Assembly (NCBI GenBank): GCA_030653935.1
Contig: JAURYL010000060.1
Coordinates: 52,977-116,976, forward strand
Origin: Pseudomonadota bacterium
Lineage (GTDB): Bacteria; Pseudomonadota; Gammaproteobacteria; Burkholderiales; Thiobacillaceae
Reading direction: 5' to 3'
Length of the DNA: 64,000 bases
The notes under the pieces are model-generated. The model worked only from the letters and a program-made list of their open reading frames with translations. It was not told the DNA's origin and did not search any database. Numbering within the stretch: position 1 is the stretch's first letter; the number at the start of each line of letters is the position of its first letter. This document shows positions 30,191 to 40,575 of the stretch, piece after piece. Made by a program: the position numbers and the translations under genes.

Positions 30191-30811
30191 TCAGTCCGTT
30201 TCCATGATGATGAGATGGCGCTCGGCATCCAGGCCGGGAACCCGCAACTGTTGATCTTGCTTGACGCGCGCGCCCGAGAGCTGCGAGATCTCCTCATTGG
30301 GATAGAGGCCTTTCATCGCCAGCCATTCTCCACTTTCCGCCAGCAGATGACGCGTAACCTTTACGAATTCGCTCAAATCCGAGAAAGCTCGGGAAACGAT
30401 CTGCCCGTATTTTTCGTCGCTTTGGAAATCCTCGGCCCGAGCGTGCAGCACCCGGACATTTGCCAGCTTAAGCTCGATAGCCACCTGTTGCATGAAGCCA
30501 CAACGCTTCTGGCTGGCGTCGAGCAGGGTCACGCGCAACTCGGGCCGCGCGATGGCGACGGGGATGCCCGGAAGGCCGGCGCCACTGCCCACATCGAGCA
30601 GGGGGCCGCTGGAAAGCATCGGCAGGATGGCCAGGCTATCCAGCAGGTGGTGGGTCAACATCCGCTCCGGCTCATGAATCGCCGTCAGGTTGTAAGTGCG
30701 ATTCCACTTGGTCAGCAGCGCCAGATAATCCAGCAGATGAACTTCCTGACGCGCCTCCAGATTTACACCCATCGCGCGCAACGCTTCACTCAGGTGATAG
30801 GACAGATTCAT
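30191..30811 (-). CDS. rsmG: 16S rRNA (guanine527-N7)-methyltransferase RsmG
   Basis: RsmG methylates G527 of 16S rRNA. The 206-residue protein carries the SAM motif [21 protein letters not shown], the [21 protein letters not shown] segment and the ARAEDFQ acidic motif. It overlaps the mnmG stop by four bases, an order conserved in proteobacteria. Confidence 0.96.
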   Translation of the reverse strand: MNLSYHLSEALRAMGVNLEARQEVHLLDYLALLTKWNRTYNLTAIHEPERMLTHHLLDSLAILPMLSSGPLLDVGSGAGLPGIPVAIARPELRVTLLDASQKRCGFMQQVAIELKLANVRVLHARAEDFQSDEKYGQIVSRAFSDLSEFVKVTRHLLAESGEWLAMKGLYPNEEISQLSGARVKQDQQLRVPGLDAERHLIIMETD

Positions 30812-32703
30812 CCCTTGGATTCCTTTCGCGCCAACTCGCCGCGTTTTAGATACACCATCAAGACCGACACGGCGGCAGGCGTCACACCGGAGATGCGCGA
30901 GGCGAGCCCCAGTGTCGCGGGCCGCATCTTGTTCAGTTTCTGGCGGACTTCGATGGAAAGGCTGGTCAAGCTCAGGTAGTCGAAGTCGTCGGGCAAGGGC
31001 TGATCCTCCAGCCCTCGTTGGCGATTTATCTCATCCAGCTGGCGCGCAACATAGCCTGCATATTTCGCCTCGACCTCCACCTGCCGACTGAACTCCATGT
31101 CATCCAGACCGGTTCCGGCGCCGGGCAGAGTCATCAAGCCGGCGTAGCCGACCTCGGGCCGGCGCAACAGGTCGAACAGGCTGTACTCCCGTTCAATCCC
31201 CTTGCCCAGCACCCGCAGGGCGGCTTCCTCCGGCAGGAGGGTGGGATGGACCCAGGTTGATTTCAAGCGTTCGACTTCACGCGCCATCGCCTCGCGTTTG
31301 GCATCAAATCGAGCCCAGCGGTCATCACCGACCAGCCCCAGACGCCGCCCCGTCTCGGTCAGGCGCTGATCGGCGTTGTCCTCTCGCAGGGAAAGACGAT
31401 ACTCGGCGCGACTGGTGAACATACGATAGGGCTCGGCGACGCCGCGTGTCACCAGGTCATCCACCATCACCCCCAGGTAGGCTTCATCGCGACGCGGCCA
31501 CCAGGGCTCCTTGTCTTGTATCTGAAGACCGGCATTGAGACCCGCCAACAGCCCCTGGGCCGCCGCCTCCTCATAGCCGGTCGTGCCATTGATCTGACCG
31601 GCGAAGAACAGCCCGTTGATGGCCTTGGTTTCCAGGCTGGGCTTCAAGCCGCGCGGGTCGTAGTAATCGTATTCGATGGCGTAACCCGGTCGCAAAATAT
31701 GCGCACCCTCGAGGCCAGGGATCGAACGCACCACCTCAAGCTGGACATCGAAGGGCAGGCTGGTGGAAATGCCGTTGGGGTAGAACTCGTTGGTAGTCAG
31801 ACCCTCCGGCTCGAGAAACACGTTGTGCCCGCTCTTGTCCGCGAAGCGACTGATCTTGTCTTCAATGGAGGGGCAATAGCGCGGTCCGACACCCTCGATC
31901 ACGCCGGTATAAAGCGGCGAGCGATCCAGCCCCCGGCGGATGATCTCGTGGGTACGCTCATTGGTCTCGGTGATCCAGCAGGGTAACTGGCGGGGATGCA
32001 TGCGCTCGGCACCCATAAAGGAGAACACCGGCTCGGGCGTGTCACCCGGCTGTTCCCGCATCCGTGAAAAGTCGATGCTACGACCATCGATGCGCGGTGG
32101 CGTCCCGGTCTTCAGCCGCCCCACCGGCAAACTCAATTCACGCAGGCGCGCCGCCAACGAGACGGCGGGTGGATCGCCCATGCGACCCGCCGCGAAATTC
32201 TCCAGGCCGATATGGATCAAACCAGCCAGGAAAGTCCCCGTCGTCAGCACCACGGCGCGCGCCTGAAACTCGACGCCTAGCTGGGTACGCACTCCGGTGA
32301 CCCGGTCACCCCGCAAAATCAGATCATCCACCGCCTGTTGAAACAAGACCAGATTTGCCTGGTTTTCCAGGCGTGACCGGATTGCCTGTTTATACAGGTG
32401 GCGGTCGGCCTGGGCGCGCGTGGCGCGCACGGCGGGGCCCTTGGAGGAATTGAGAATACGGAACTGGATGCCGGCCTCGTCTGTTGCCAACGCCATCGCG
32501 CCACCCAGGGCATCCACTTCCTTGACTAGATGGCCCTTGCCGATGCCGCCGATCGAGGGGTTGCAGGACATCGCCCCGAGGGTCTCGATATTGTGCGTCA
32601 GCAACAAGGTGCTCGCGCCCATGCGGGCGGCGGCGAGCGCCGCCTCGGTGCCGGCATGACCGCCACCGACAACGATGACATCGAATTGTTCGGGATAGTG
32701 CAT
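30808..32703 (-). CDS. mnmG: tRNA uridine 5-carboxymethylaminomethyl modification enzyme MnmG (GidA)
   Basis: MnmG with MnmE modifies U34 of several tRNAs using FAD. The protein has the dinucleotide-binding [19 protein letters not shown], the [14 protein letters not shown] segment and the GIDA signature [15 protein letters not shown]. The start at 32703 gives 631 residues, normal; an upstream start would add 15 unconserved residues. A parS site lies 66 bases upstream. Confidence 0.97.
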   Translation of the reverse strand: MHYPEQFDVIVVGGGHAGTEAALAAARMGASTLLLTHNIETLGAMSCNPSIGGIGKGHLVKEVDALGGAMALATDEAGIQFRILNSSKGPAVRATRAQADRHLYKQAIRSRLENQANLVLFQQAVDDLILRGDRVTGVRTQLGVEFQARAVVLTTGTFLAGLIHIGLENFAAGRMGDPPAVSLAARLRELSLPVGRLKTGTPPRIDGRSIDFSRMREQPGDTPEPVFSFMGAERMHPRQLPCWITETNERTHEIIRRGLDRSPLYTGVIEGVGPRYCPSIEDKISRFADKSGHNVFLEPEGLTTNEFYPNGISTSLPFDVQLEVVRSIPGLEGAHILRPGYAIEYDYYDPRGLKPSLETKAINGLFFAGQINGTTGYEEAAAQGLLAGLNAGLQIQDKEPWWPRRDEAYLGVMVDDLVTRGVAEPYRMFTSRAEYRLSLREDNADQRLTETGRRLGLVGDDRWARFDAKREAMAREVERLKSTWVHPTLLPEEAALRVLGKGIEREYSLFDLLRRPEVGYAGLMTLPGAGTGLDDMEFSRQVEVEAKYAGYVARQLDEINRQRGLEDQPLPDDFDYLSLTSLSIEVRQKLNKMRPATLGLASRISGVTPAAVSVLMVYLKRGELARKESKG

Positions 32704-32768
32704 GGTGGTTGTTTCCGGCTGGCGCCCGGCGCGGCTACGGGCACGCATTCTACGTCAGCGGCGCGCCA

Positions 32769-32784
32769 TGTTTCACGTGAAACA
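32769..32784. promoter_or_regulatory. perfect parS site upstream of mnmG
   Basis: TGTTTCACGTGAAACA is the exact 16-base chromosomal parS consensus. It lies in the intergenic region between mnmG and the ABC exporter gene, close to parAB. Confidence 0.95.
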
Positions 32785-32848
32785 TCCCGGAAGCTGATGT
32801 TGTGCCGGAGCGTGGCTCAACGTCGTCGTATAACGGACACGCGGCCGC

Positions 32849-34636
32849 TCACGCGGGTGCGTACAGCTTGTGGTAAAGGCCGCCTTGCGACATCAGGCTG
32901 GCATGGTCGCCTGATTCCACCACCCGGCCATTCTCGAACACCAGGATGCGATCCGCCTGGCGCACCGCCGAGAGGCGATGGGCGATGATCAAGGTACTGC
33001 GATGCTTGAGGAAGGCGGCCATCGCCTCATGCAAGTTGCGTTCTGTATCGCTATCCAGGGCCGACGTCGCCTCATCGAGAATCACCACACTAGGTTGTGC
33101 CAACACCATGCGTGCAATCGCCAGACGCTGTCGTTGTCCACCGGAAAGGCGCACGCCATTCTTGCCGATGAGTGCATCCAGACCGTCAGGGAAAGCGGCC
33201 ACGAAGTCACCGAGTTGGGCGATTTCAAGGGCCCGCCAAAGTTCAGCGTCGTCTTTATCGCGCCCGAGGGTGAGATTTTCCCGCACGCTGGCGTTGAACA
33301 GTACCGGGTGTTGCAACACAACGCCGACATTGTCGCGGATCACTGGCCAGCCGATCTCGCTCACCTCCGCGCCGCCGTAGCGAATTTCCCCAGATTTCAG
33401 TGGATAGAGCCCCAGCAACGCCTGAACCAGTGTCGACTTACCGCCGCCGGAGGCGCCCACCAGCGCAACCTTTTCCCCGGGCATCATTTCAAGATTGACG
33501 TCATCGAGTATGGTTTCTCCCTCGCCATAGGCGAAGCTTGCCCCGCGCAGACTAAGGCCGACTGATTCATGGCCGGTAAAGGGGTTGATCCGCGACGGGC
33601 TTTCCTGCAACTGCTTCAGGTCAAGCAGACCATTGATTCGAGTTAGCGCCGCGTTGGCGGCGTACCAGGCGTACTGGATGTTGATGATCTCCTGCACCGG
33701 CGACATCATGAACCAGAGGTAGCCGTATACCGCCAGCATCTCGCCGATGCTGAGATCGGAATACACGACCATGAGCATGGCCCCGGCGCGGAATGCGTCG
33801 AAACCGGCGAGGAAGATGAAGAAGGCGATTCGATTCATCGCGTCCGACTTCCAGGCATAGGCGGCCGAATGGGCGCGGATATCGGCCGCCTTATCCGTGA
33901 CGCGTGCCAGGTAGTGTTTTTCCCGGTTCATCACGCGGATCTGATTAAGCGCATCCAGCGTCTCGGTCAGGGCTTCCTGAAATACCTCGAAGGCCGAGTT
34001 TTCCCGACGCTTCAATTCCTTCACCTTCTTGCCCAGGCGGGTGGAAAAACCAATCACCAGCGGATTCAGCAGGAGAATGAACAACGCTAGCTGCCAGTTC
34101 ATCCAGAGCAAGACGATGGCCACCCCGACAAGCGAGAGTACCGCCACCAGAAAACCAGAGATGGAAGCGCCGAGGAAACTGTCCACGGCGTTGAGGTCGG
34201 TGACGAAGTGCGAGGTCACCCGGCCCGACCCAAGGGTCTCGTATTCCGACAATGCGATCTTGGACAAGCCATCCAGCATGCGCGCCCGGATGCGGTACAC
34301 CACCTCCTTGGACATCAAGGAAAAATTCCGTGTCTGCCAGACGTTGAGCAGAATCGACGCGAGACGCAGGCCGAGGATGAACAGCAACGCAATCGACACA
34401 AACAACACCGGACCATGCCAGGCCTGAGGAAACAGCGGGCCGATATGGTTGATGAAAAACCCCGGCTTACCCAACAGCACCTCATCCACCAGGATGGGCA
34501 GGAACAACGGCACCGGCACGGCGCAGGCAACCGCCATCACGGCAATGAGATTGCCCTTGATCAAAGCCGCCCGATGTTGGCGCAACTCCGCGAGGATGCC
34601 GCGCCAGGTCAGCGGTGGAGCGGAAAGTGGCGTCAT
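32849..34636 (-). CDS. ABC exporter (fused membrane and ATPase domains)
   Basis: This 595-residue half-transporter has an N-terminal six-helix ABC type 1 membrane domain (about residues 30-325) and a C-terminal ATPase domain (about 355-590). Walker A GASGGGKST, signature LSGGQRQRLAIAR, Walker B VVILDEATSALD and the H-loop AHRLS are all intact, so it should act as a homodimer exporter. The substrate cannot be inferred; MsbA-like lipid or multidrug export are options. It is transcribed toward mnmG with a parS site in between. Confidence 0.9.
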   Translation of the reverse strand: MTPLSAPPLTWRGILAELRQHRAALIKGNLIAVMAVACAVPVPLFLPILVDEVLLGKPGFFINHIGPLFPQAWHGPVLFVSIALLFILGLRLASILLNVWQTRNFSLMSKEVVYRIRARMLDGLSKIALSEYETLGSGRVTSHFVTDLNAVDSFLGASISGFLVAVLSLVGVAIVLLWMNWQLALFILLLNPLVIGFSTRLGKKVKELKRRENSAFEVFQEALTETLDALNQIRVMNREKHYLARVTDKAADIRAHSAAYAWKSDAMNRIAFFIFLAGFDAFRAGAMLMVVYSDLSIGEMLAVYGYLWFMMSPVQEIINIQYAWYAANAALTRINGLLDLKQLQESPSRINPFTGHESVGLSLRGASFAYGEGETILDDVNLEMMPGEKVALVGASGGGKSTLVQALLGLYPLKSGEIRYGGAEVSEIGWPVIRDNVGVVLQHPVLFNASVRENLTLGRDKDDAELWRALEIAQLGDFVAAFPDGLDALIGKNGVRLSGGQRQRLAIARMVLAQPSVVILDEATSALDSDTERNLHEAMAAFLKHRSTLIIAHRLSAVRQADRILVFENGRVVESGDHASLMSQGGLYHKLYAPA

Positions 34637-34709
34637 GATTTCGTCACAGATGATGGAAATATGGGTTCAATTATTCAACATCTCGTCGCTGGCGTGCCTG
34701 ATATCACGC

Positions 34710-34722
34710 TAACTCATTGATT
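34710..34722 (-). promoter_or_regulatory. predicted IHF site
   Basis: On the minus strand AATCAATGAGTTA matches the IHF consensus WATCAANNNNTTR at every fixed position. It lies about 60 bases upstream of the start expected from the sigma-54 promoter at 34751, a usual distance for such control regions. Confidence 0.6.
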
Positions 34723-34750
34723 AGTATTGATATGGTAAATTCTACAAATA

Positions 34751-34766
34751 TGGCATAGTACTTGCG
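34751..34766 (+). promoter_or_regulatory. predicted sigma-54 (RpoN) promoter
   Basis: TGGCATAGTACTTGCG matches the -24/-12 consensus TGGCACGNNNNTTGCW at 11 of 12 strong-to-moderate positions when the invariant GG and GC and their 10-base distance are weighed; differences are at the C6, G7 and final W. The transcription start is expected near 34777, with the gene at 34805 downstream. Confidence 0.65.
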
Positions 34767-34804
34767 AATTTAGAGGTATCCAGGTTCCATAGAGGCAACC
34801 CGCC

Positions 34805-35167
34805 ATGTTCACCAATGTTTTCGAATTCAAACCTCGGCATTCCGGGGTCAAGCGTGGGAAATGGGATGAGCTATCCATTATCGAGCGGCAGTTTTCGCGG
34901 ATCGCCGATGAACTCGTGATCCGCTGGAAACGCGCGGACATCGATGCCTACTTGAATGGTCTCATGCTCGATGATCGCGGCAATCGCCAGGGCTTCCCGC
35001 CTGAAGTGCTGGACGATCTGATGTTTCTCTCCAACCTGCGCTGGCAGATGCAGCATCCCAGCTATAACCGGGCCGACCAGGGTCTGGTCGAACAGTTCAG
35101 TTTCAACACCCTGCCGCGACTGGATTCCCGTTACTGCGAACCTGGCCGAACCTGGGTACTTGCCTGA
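34805..35167 (+). CDS. orphan 120-residue protein of unknown function
   Basis: The gene starts at an ATG preceded by AGAGG at suitable spacing and lies alone between the ABC exporter and mnmE, both on the other strand. The product is soluble with no signal peptide or membrane helix. It begins MFTNVFEFKPRHSG, has a basic-acidic helical segment (ELSIIERQFSRIADELVIRW), and ends in an aromatic tail GRTWVLA. I recognise no family. The upstream region looks like a sigma-54 promoter with an IHF site, so it may be induced by a specific activator rather than constitutive. Confidence 0.7.
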   Translation: MFTNVFEFKPRHSGVKRGKWDELSIIERQFSRIADELVIRWKRADIDAYLNGLMLDDRGNRQGFPPEVLDDLMFLSNLRWQMQHPSYNRADQGLVEQFSFNTLPRLDSRYCEPGRTWVLA

Positions 35168-35247
35168 GAAGCGATAGGGTATCCCGCTATAACCACAGGC
35201 GCTCGGGCGGCGGCAACATCGGCCCGGGCGTGTGCGAGCGCGGCAGT

Positions 35248-36582
35248 CTACTTGCCGATGCAAAACTGGCTGAATATCACCCCCAAAAGATCATCGGAGG
35301 TGAATTCGCCGGTTATTTCCGAGAGCGCGTCCTGAGCCAGTCGCAATTCCTCCGCCAGGAACTCGAGTTGTGTCCCGCACGCCTCGGCAGCCTCAAGATG
35401 GCCGCCGGCGCGCTTCAGCGCCGCAATGTGCCGACCGCGCGCGATGAAGGTGTGCTCCCCCGTCGCTTGCCAGCCTGCAAGCTGCAACAACTGCTTTTCC
35501 AGAAGATCGATGCCCAGACCACTACGGGCAGATAGCCAGAGTTCCATGCCATCCGCCGAGACCCGTGGCGAACCGTTCGCCAGATCGATCTTGTTGTGGA
35601 CGGTGAGTACAGGAATCCCGCGCAGACGTGAAAGCATGGCGGCCTCCCGCGGGCCGACGCCGTGTTGGGCATCGATCAGGAGTACCGCGATATCGGCTTT
35701 GTCAGCGGCCGCCCAGGTACGTTCTATGCCCAGTTTCTCCACCAGGTCATCGGTATCGCGCAAACCGGCGGTGTCGATGATGTGCAGAGGGACGCCGCGC
35801 AACTGAATCGCTTCACGCACCGTGTCGCGGGTGGTTCCGGCAATTTCGGTGACGATGGCGGCATCATAGCCCGCAAGGCGGTTGAGCAGGCTGGATTTGC
35901 CGACATTAGGCTGGCCGATCAACACCACATTCAGGCCATCCCGCAGCAGGGACCCCTGGCGGGCTTGCGCCAGGACGAGTTCCAGTCTGGCTTTGATGGC
36001 GGCCAACTTTCCCCAGGCATCGGCCTGTTGCAGAAAGTCGATTTCCTCCTCGGGAAAATCGAGTGTGGCCTCCACCAGCATGCGCAACTGGATCAGCGCA
36101 TCCTTGACCGTGTTGATCAGGCGGGAAAACTCACCGTCCAGAGAACGCAACGCCGAACGCGCCGCTTCCCGGCTGCTGGCGTCGATCAAATCGGCGATGG
36201 CTTCCGCCTGGACTAAATCGATCTTGCCATTGAGGAAGGCGCGACGGCTGAATTCGCCCGGTTCCGCCAGACGCGCGCCCAGTTCCAGGCAGCGTTCCAG
36301 CACCCCTTGTAAAACTTGAGGTCCACCGTGGCCCTGTAGTTCGAGAACCTGCTCGCCGGTAAAGGAATTTGGCGCAGGGAAGTAGAGCGCGATGCCCTCA
36401 TCAAGGCGATCACCCGCAGCGTCGAGGAAGTGGCAATAAGTGGCGTGGCGCGGCGCCAGTACCTTGCCGGTCAGCGGCTGGATGAAATGCTCAATCGCGC
36501 CGCCGGAGAGCCGTACCACCCCGATGCCGCCACGCCCCGAGGCGGTGGCGATGGCGGCGATGGGCTCACTACTCGCGGCCAT
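35248..36582 (-). CDS. mnmE: tRNA modification GTPase MnmE
   Basis: MnmE works with MnmG on U34 of tRNA. It has an N-terminal formyl-THF-binding domain ([19 protein letters not shown]), a helical domain, an inserted G domain with [23 protein letters not shown] and NKID motifs, and the C-terminal FCIGK with the catalytic cysteine. The start at 36582 (MAASSEP) gives 444 residues. It begins 10 bases after yidC. Confidence 0.97.
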   Translation of the reverse strand: MAASSEPIAAIATASGRGGIGVVRLSGGAIEHFIQPLTGKVLAPRHATYCHFLDAAGDRLDEGIALYFPAPNSFTGEQVLELQGHGGPQVLQGVLERCLELGARLAEPGEFSRRAFLNGKIDLVQAEAIADLIDASSREAARSALRSLDGEFSRLINTVKDALIQLRMLVEATLDFPEEEIDFLQQADAWGKLAAIKARLELVLAQARQGSLLRDGLNVVLIGQPNVGKSSLLNRLAGYDAAIVTEIAGTTRDTVREAIQLRGVPLHIIDTAGLRDTDDLVEKLGIERTWAAADKADIAVLLIDAQHGVGPREAAMLSRLRGIPVLTVHNKIDLANGSPRVSADGMELWLSARSGLGIDLLEKQLLQLAGWQATGEHTFIARGRHIAALKRAGGHLEAAEACGTQLEFLAEELRLAQDALSEITGEFTSDDLLGVIFSQFCIGK

Positions 36583-36592
36583 GCGGCCCGCT

Positions 36593-38251
36593 TCAGCGCT
36601 TCGCGTCGTTGGCGGCGCCTTCAATCACCGTGTTGATGCGCCACTGCTGCAGAATGGACAGCACGTTGTTGACCAGCCAGTACAGCACCAGGCCGGCCGG
36701 GAAGAACAGGAACATCACAGAGAAAGCGATCGGCATGAACATCATGACTTTTGCCTGCACCGGGTCGGTGGGTGCGGGCGAGAGTTTCACCTGGATGAAC
36801 GACGTGATGGCCATGACCACCGGCAGCACATAGAACGGGTCCGGCTTGGACAAGTCGGTGAGCCAAAGGGCGAACGGTGCCTGACGCAACTCGACGGCGC
36901 CCAGCAGTACCCAGTAGAGCGCGATGAAGACCGGAATCTGCACCAGGATCGGCAAACAGCCGCCAAGCGGATTGATCTTCTCTTCCGAGTAGATTTTCAT
37001 CATCGCCTCATGCAGCTTCTGGCGGTCGTCGCCATAACGCTCCTTGAGGCTTTGCAGGCGCGGCGCCATCTTCTTCATCTTGGCCATGGACTTATAGCTG
37101 GCGGCGGAGAGCGGATAAAACGCCAGCTTGATCAGCACGGTGAGCAGGATGATGGCCGTGCCCCAGTTCTGCACCAGCTTGTGCAGCCAGTTCAGCAACA
37201 CGAAGATGGGATAGGCAAGCACGGTCAACCAGCCGTAATCCACCACCAGATCGAGACCGGCGGCCAGATGTTTGATTTTCTCCAACTCCTGCGGGCCGGC
37301 GTAGAGAGCCATGATGGTGGTCTTTTCCTCGCCTGGCGCCAATTTCACCGCCGGCATGATCATGCCGGCGGAAAACTCGTCGTTACCCAGGCTGCGCGTA
37401 TAGAACTCCCGAGCGGAAGCATCGGCGGGATCACGCGTCAACCAGGTAGAGAAGAAATGGTGCTGCACCATGCCGATCCAGCCATCCTTGGCTTCCTTGA
37501 CATGCTCCTGCTTGCCCTTGGCGATGTCGTCGAAGGCCACCTTCTGGAATTTCCCGGCTTCGGTATAGATCGCCGGGCCGGTGAAGGTGTGAATCATCAT
37601 GGATTCACCTTCCGGCGGCTGGTTATGGCGGAGGTACTGATAATAGGGATAGGCGTCGAGCTCAGTCTGGCCGAGGTTCTTGATCTGGGTATCGACTTCC
37701 ACCAGGTAACTACCGCGTCGGAAGGTGAAAGTCTTGACCACTTCGGCCTCGGGCGTGGTCGCCTTCATGCTTACCTTGATCTCGTTCTGGCCATCCTTCA
37801 TGCGGTAATCACCCGGCTCCAGGACAAACAGCGTTTTGTGATTGGGCAAGCCCTGACCGATCAAACCGCTCTGCGCGAAGAAATTCCGCCCGGATTTTTC
37901 CTCGAACAGACGGAATGGCGCCTCATCGTTATCGTTTTCACGATATTTGCCGAGTATCAGCTCGCGGATATCGCCGCCATTCGCGTCGATCTCGGCGGTC
38001 AGCACATCCGTCACCACCTTGGCGCGTACACCCTTGACCGCCTGGGTCGTCGCGATCGGCTGCGGCACACCCTTGAGCGCCTGGCCCGGCGCCGGTGGCA
38101 GGGCGTCGCTGGAAGTCGCCTGCCCGTTCGAACTCACCGGAGCGCCGGCAACCACAACCACGTTCGGGTTTGTGTATTCCTGCCAGGCCTCCCAAAGCAT
38201 CAGAAGGGAGAAGGAAAAAATAACGAAGGCGATTAGACGCTGGGTGTCCAT
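36593..38251 (-). CDS. yidC: membrane protein insertase YidC
   Basis: YidC inserts proteins into the inner membrane, alone or with Sec. The 552-residue protein has an N-terminal signal-anchor ([21 protein letters not shown]), the large periplasmic beta domain (about 60-340), and the C-terminal insertase core ([23 protein letters not shown] and [21 protein letters not shown]). The order rnpA-yidC-mnmE is standard, but no yidD gene lies between rnpA and yidC. Confidence 0.97.
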   Translation of the reverse strand: MDTQRLIAFVIFSFSLLMLWEAWQEYTNPNVVVVAGAPVSSNGQATSSDALPPAPGQALKGVPQPIATTQAVKGVRAKVVTDVLTAEIDANGGDIRELILGKYRENDNDEAPFRLFEEKSGRNFFAQSGLIGQGLPNHKTLFVLEPGDYRMKDGQNEIKVSMKATTPEAEVVKTFTFRRGSYLVEVDTQIKNLGQTELDAYPYYQYLRHNQPPEGESMMIHTFTGPAIYTEAGKFQKVAFDDIAKGKQEHVKEAKDGWIGMVQHHFFSTWLTRDPADASAREFYTRSLGNDEFSAGMIMPAVKLAPGEEKTTIMALYAGPQELEKIKHLAAGLDLVVDYGWLTVLAYPIFVLLNWLHKLVQNWGTAIILLTVLIKLAFYPLSAASYKSMAKMKKMAPRLQSLKERYGDDRQKLHEAMMKIYSEEKINPLGGCLPILVQIPVFIALYWVLLGAVELRQAPFALWLTDLSKPDPFYVLPVVMAITSFIQVKLSPAPTDPVQAKVMMFMPIAFSVMFLFFPAGLVLYWLVNNVLSILQQWRINTVIEGAANDAKR

Positions 38252-38262
38252 GGGAAGCGAGA

Positions 38263-38673
38263 TCAGGTAAGAGGTGAGGTGCGTGACAGCACGCAGGTCT
38301 TGCAGGCAACGATACCGGCCAGAAAATCAGATTTGAGCATTCGCTCATTGCCTGGCGCTTTCAAGCGCGCGATTACATCGATCCCGGGAAAGTCCGCCTG
38401 ACCCAGGCGGAACCATTCCCGCAACAAGCGCTTGACGCGGTTTCGGCCCACGGCGGTGCGGATCACTTTCTTGGGAACAATCATTCCCAGACGGGGAATA
38501 TCCAGCCCATTCGGGGCGGCAAGCAAATCGAGCGCGCCACCACGATGAGAACAGCGGAAACGAAAAACGGATGAAAACTCATCCGTTTCGCGCATTTTCA
38601 GCATCCAACCAAAGCCGTAGGGCCTGGTTTTGGATGAGTCCGACAGGGCCGGATACTGCGTCGACAAAGTCAA
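38263..38673 (-). CDS. rnpA: ribonuclease P protein component RnpA
   Basis: RnpA is the protein subunit of RNase P. The RNA-binding signature is in [15 protein letters not shown] and the helix-strand core includes [16 protein letters not shown]. The start is uncertain: a TTG at 38673 overlaps the rpmH stop, another TTG lies two codons later, and ATG codons follow at residues 24 and 27. The aromatic YGFGW segment upstream of the first ATG looks conserved, so an upstream non-ATG start is likely. Length 136 with this start is near the family norm. Confidence 0.9.
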   Translation of the reverse strand: MTLSTQYPALSDSSKTRPYGFGWMLKMRETDEFSSVFRFRCSHRGGALDLLAAPNGLDIPRLGMIVPKKVIRTAVGRNRVKRLLREWFRLGQADFPGIDVIARLKAPGNERMLKSDFLAGIVACKTCVLSRTSPLT

Positions 38674-38804
38674 ACGGCCAGACGCTTGCGGCCTTTGGCA
38701 CGGCGGGCATTGATGACGGCACGCCCGCCCACGGTCTTCATGCGCGCGCGGAAGCCATGGGTCCGCTTGCGGCGGACAACGGAGGGTTGATAGGTGCGTT
38801 TCAT
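38670..38804 (-). CDS. rpmH: 50S ribosomal protein L34
   Basis: The 44-residue basic protein is the standard L34 ([18 protein letters not shown] to GRKRLAV). It is the first gene of the rpmH-rnpA-yidC-mnmE series reading away from dnaA. The stop codon overlaps the possible rnpA start. Confidence 0.98.
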   Translation of the reverse strand: MKRTYQPSVVRRKRTHGFRARMKTVGGRAVINARRAKGRKRLAV

Positions 38805-38835
38805 GGGGAAAACCTCGGTCGCGAAAAAACGCCGT

Positions 38836-38864
38836 ATTAGACGTGTAAGCCCCTAATTTGTCAA
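38836..38864 (-). promoter_or_regulatory. predicted rpmH promoter
   Basis: On the minus strand TTGACA (38859-38864) and TCTAAT (38836-38841) are 17 bases apart, placing the transcription start near 38830, upstream of the rpmH ATG at 38804. Confidence 0.6.
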
Positions 38865-38937
38865 ACTTTTCCGGCGAATCAGGGGCCGGTGCTAGAATGC
38901 ACCGCTTGCCTTTCCATTGCCTAGACTATCCCGCCAA

Positions 38938-40350
38938 ATGGACGAATTCTGGAGTCACTGCCTCGCCCATTTCGAGCGAACCCTGAATACTCAGCAGCTC
39001 AACACCTGGATCAGGCCGCTCACTTCTGAAACAGTGTCAGGTCTTGTCAGCGTCACCGCGCCCAATGGTTTCGTGGCGCAATGGGTACGCGACAAATTCC
39101 TGCAAGAGATCGAACAGCTAGCCCAGGATTACTTTCCCACCACGACCAAGGTCGTGATGAAGATCAGTGGCGGTCGCGCCGCTCGGCAACACGATACCGA
39201 GGTTCCCAGGCCAGCCAAGGAAGAAGCACCGGAGGCCGTTGCGGAGTCAGGATCGGTTCAGGAAGCGGAGAAACCTGCAGCAAGGAAAAAATCAGCGCCG
39301 GCCAAGCCCGAGAAAACCAGCGTCCCCGACGAAAGCCGGATCAACCCCCTGTTCAGCTTCGACACCTTTGTGGCCGGCAAGGCCAACGACCTCGCCCGCG
39401 CCGCCGCCTTGCAGGTGGCCGATAATCCCGGCTCCGGCTACAACCCCTTGTTTGTCTACGGTGGCGTCGGCCTCGGCAAGACACACTTGATGCACGCCAT
39501 CGGCAACCGCATGGTGCAGACCAACTCCAGTGCCAGGGTGAAATACATCCACGCCGACCGCTACGTCTCCGACATGGTGCGAGCAGTTCGCTCGAATTCC
39601 TATGATGATTTCAAACGCCGCTACGACTCGCTCGATCTCCTGATGATCGACGACATCCAGTTCTTCGCCGGCAAGGAAGGCACCCAGGAGCAATTCTTCT
39701 ATACCTTCAACACGCTGATCGAGGACCACAAGCAGGTCATCATCACCAGCGACACCTTCCCGAAGGATATGGCCGGCATCGAGGAACGCCTGAAATCACG
39801 TTTCAGCTGGGGTCTCACCGTCATGCTGGAGCCCCCCGAGCTGGAAATGCGCGTCGCCATCCTGCTCGACAAAGCACGTCTGGAAAAAGCCAACCTCGAT
39901 GAAGGCACGGCCTTCTTCATCGCCAAACAGATCCGCTCCAACGTGCGTGAGCTGGAGGGCGCGTTAAAACGCGTGATCGCCTTTGCTCGCTTCAACAAGC
40001 TGCCTATTTCCATCGAGCTGGCCAAGGAAGCGCTGAAAGACCTCCTGGCCGTGCAGAACCGGCAGATTTCAATCGAGAACATCCAGAAGACCGTGGCCGA
40101 CTACTTCAAGATCAAGGTCGCTGACATGTACTCGAAGAAACGCACGCGAAACCTCGCGCGGCCCCGGCAGATGGCCATGTATCTGGCGCGTGAATTGACC
40201 GACCTGTCGTATCCGGAAATCGGTCAGGCCTTTGGCGGCCGCGACCACACCACCGTGCTCCATGCCTGCGGCAAGATCGAAGAGCTGAAAGCGGCCGACC
40301 AGAACCTGCGGCGCGATTACAACCTGCTGATTCAGGTCCTGACCGGATGA
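38938..40350 (+). CDS. dnaA: chromosomal replication initiator DnaA
   Basis: DnaA binds DnaA boxes and opens oriC. Domain I is at the N-terminus (MDEFWSHCLAHFERTLN), a charged linker spans about residues 75-130, the AAA+ domain carries Walker A GGVGLGKTHLMHAIG and Walker B LLMIDDIQFFAGKE, and domain IV has FGGRDHTTVLHACGKIE. The ATG at 38938 gives 470 residues; a TTG seven codons upstream is less likely. Confidence 0.97.
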   Translation: MDEFWSHCLAHFERTLNTQQLNTWIRPLTSETVSGLVSVTAPNGFVAQWVRDKFLQEIEQLAQDYFPTTTKVVMKISGGRAARQHDTEVPRPAKEEAPEAVAESGSVQEAEKPAARKKSAPAKPEKTSVPDESRINPLFSFDTFVAGKANDLARAAALQVADNPGSGYNPLFVYGGVGLGKTHLMHAIGNRMVQTNSSARVKYIHADRYVSDMVRAVRSNSYDDFKRRYDSLDLLMIDDIQFFAGKEGTQEQFFYTFNTLIEDHKQVIITSDTFPKDMAGIEERLKSRFSWGLTVMLEPPELEMRVAILLDKARLEKANLDEGTAFFIAKQIRSNVRELEGALKRVIAFARFNKLPISIELAKEALKDLLAVQNRQISIENIQKTVADYFKIKVADMYSKKRTRNLARPRQMAMYLARELTDLSYPEIGQAFGGRDHTTVLHACGKIEELKAADQNLRRDYNLLIQVLTG

Positions 40351-40368
40351 GCCGCGAAGGGATATCAC

Positions 40369-40535
40369 TGTGTACAAGCCCGGGAAAGGCTGTGCATGAA
40401 ATGTTCATAAGTCATATGGAACAGTCATGCGAAAAACTTATCCACAATCCGTACCCATTTGCCCAACAGTCTTTCACACCTATTTTTCAACAGCATAACT
40501 CGATGATTTTGATAAACTTTCCGGGCTTATCCAGA
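40369..40535. other. probable replication origin (oriC) with DnaA boxes
   Basis: Between dnaA and dnaN lie an exact DnaA box TTATCCACA (40438-40446), near boxes TTATCCAGA (40527-40535) and TTGTACACA on the minus strand (40369-40377), and an AT-richer stretch around 40460-40520 that could be the unwinding site. Genes diverge in strand bias on either side of this region. Position and boxes fit oriC. Confidence 0.7.
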
Positions 40536-40575
40536 GCTTGATACTCCACCTATCATTACTATCAGGAATATTTAA

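Noticed and set aside
36440..38236. 598-codon open frame antisense to yidC
   Set aside because: Opposite a certain gene, no conserved motif.
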